From an uncultured Lachnospiraceae bacterium (GTDB lineage Bacteria > Bacillota > Clostridia > Lachnospirales > Lachnospiraceae), in the NCBI GenBank assembly GCA_958405355.1, contig CATYEA010000031.1:1-13234 (forward strand): a DNA stretch of 13,234 nucleotides, given 5' to 3'. Position numbers and translations under genes: made by a program. Below the pieces are notes generated by a model, which was not told the DNA's origin, did not search any database, and was given only the letters and a program-made list of their open reading frames with translations. Within the stretch, counting starts at the first letter, position 1. Each line of letters starts with the position of its first letter. Shown here one piece after another: positions 12,812-13,234 of this stretch.

Positions 12812-13234
12812 TTAATATTCAAGTTTCCACATGTATCTTCTCATGGTAAGCGGATGATTTCTTTCCAAAGCGAGCTGTTCAGCATACATACGGAGTACGC
12901 CGCAAAGTAAGATCGGATTGAAATATTCAACAACGGAAGATTTGATGACAGAAGAAAGACCGAAATCTTTGGCGTCAACAACAGTCAACTGTGTATCAAA
13001 TCTCTGTAAGAAGGTCATTGCTCTTGCATCCATAGGACGTGTAGGTCCATCATTCATCAATAACAGATAAGGAACATCTTTTTCAGCCATTTCAAATGGG
13101 CCATGGAAAAATTCGCCGCAGTTAAAGGAACTGGAAGCGACCCACTGCATTTCCATCATTAAGAACATGGAGAAGGAGTAAGCAACCATAGCGGTTGCGC
13201 CGGAACTCATCACATATAACATAGGCATATCTTT
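12812..13234 (-). CDS. SIS-domain sugar-amine deglycase, FrlB-like, C-terminal part
   Basis: The gene runs on the minus strand and its 5' part lies beyond the right edge. The frame stays open to the last base, with Lys-Asp ahead of the first visible Met, so 140 C-terminal residues of an expected 330-350 are seen. They cover the second SIS domain: PMLYVMSSGATAMVAYSFS, then the hallmark FNCGEFFHGPFE, VPYLLLMNDGPTR, and a terminus MRRYMWKLEY. E. coli FrlB has GEFRHGPLE and a terminus RRYYGGLVEY in the same places. FrlB splits fructoselysine 6-phosphate into glucose 6-phosphate and lysine; relatives act on glucoselysine or glucosamine phosphates. With a FrlD-like kinase in the same cluster, a deglycase for a phosphorylated glycated amine is the best reading. 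It converges on the GntR gene. Confidence 0.82.
   Translation of the reverse strand, partial: KDMPMLYVMSSGATAMVAYSFSMFLMMEMQWVASSSFNCGEFFHGPFEMAEKDVPYLLLMNDGPTRPMDARAMTFLQRFDTQLTVVDAKDFGLSSVIKSSVVEYFNPILLCGVLRMYAEQLALERNHPLTMRRYMWKLEY

Noticed and set aside
1..13234. CRISPR array, tRNA or rRNA genes, transposase or integrase
   Set aside because: No regularly spaced direct repeats, no cloverleaf-plus-CCA pattern, and no transposase-like or integrase-like protein is present on either strand.

Overview
The window looks like a chromosomal segment from a Gram-positive anaerobe of the class Clostridia, most likely a Lachnospiraceae-type gut bacterium. The reasons are the moderate-to-low G+C content, strong AGGAGG-type ribosome binding sites, the gene order rpsD-rpoA-rplQ-ecfA1-ecfA2-ecfT-truA-rplM-rpsI, an L17 protein enlarged by internal insertions, and an S4 of the cysteine-poor type. 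I cannot name the genus.

Region 1 (1-6453) is the distal end of the large ribosomal protein/RNA polymerase alpha locus. It holds the 3' part of rpsD, then rpoA and rplQ, closed by a strong hairpin terminator. Next come the energising module of an ECF vitamin transporter (two ATPases and EcfT, translationally coupled) and truA overlapping ecfT. rplM-rpsI follows, with its own consensus sigma-A promoter and a foldable leader that may be an L13 autoregulatory leader.

Region 2 (6454-7332) has no long gene but is dense in structure. It contains the rpsI terminator embedded in a large Y-shaped nested inverted repeat (6453-6598), and a second G+C-rich Y-shaped repeat (6777-6834). It also contains a probable type I toxin-antitoxin locus. 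This encodes a 29-residue holin-like hydrophobic peptide (6903-6992) whose Shine-Dalgarno sits in a hairpin. A shared bidirectional terminator lies downstream, with a convergent antisense RNA promoter beyond it. An AT-rich stretch with inverted repeats and a consensus promoter leads into the next operon.

Region 3 (7333-13234) is a catabolic cluster that resembles fructoselysine (Amadori product) utilisation. It holds a PfkB kinase related to FrlD, an amidohydrolase-2 family protein, a YjbQ/UPF0047 protein, a polar amino acid ABC transporter (permease, ATPase, lipoprotein binding protein) and a GntR/UTRA repressor. Convergent to these is the C-terminal part of a FrlB-like SIS-domain deglycase. 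The simplest model is that the ABC system imports a glycated amino acid or similar conjugate, the kinase phosphorylates its sugar, and the SIS enzyme splits it into sugar phosphate and amine. The GntR protein would sense the phosphorylated intermediate. The amidohydrolase and YjbQ proteins are not part of the classical frl pathway and are the most interesting metabolic unknown here.
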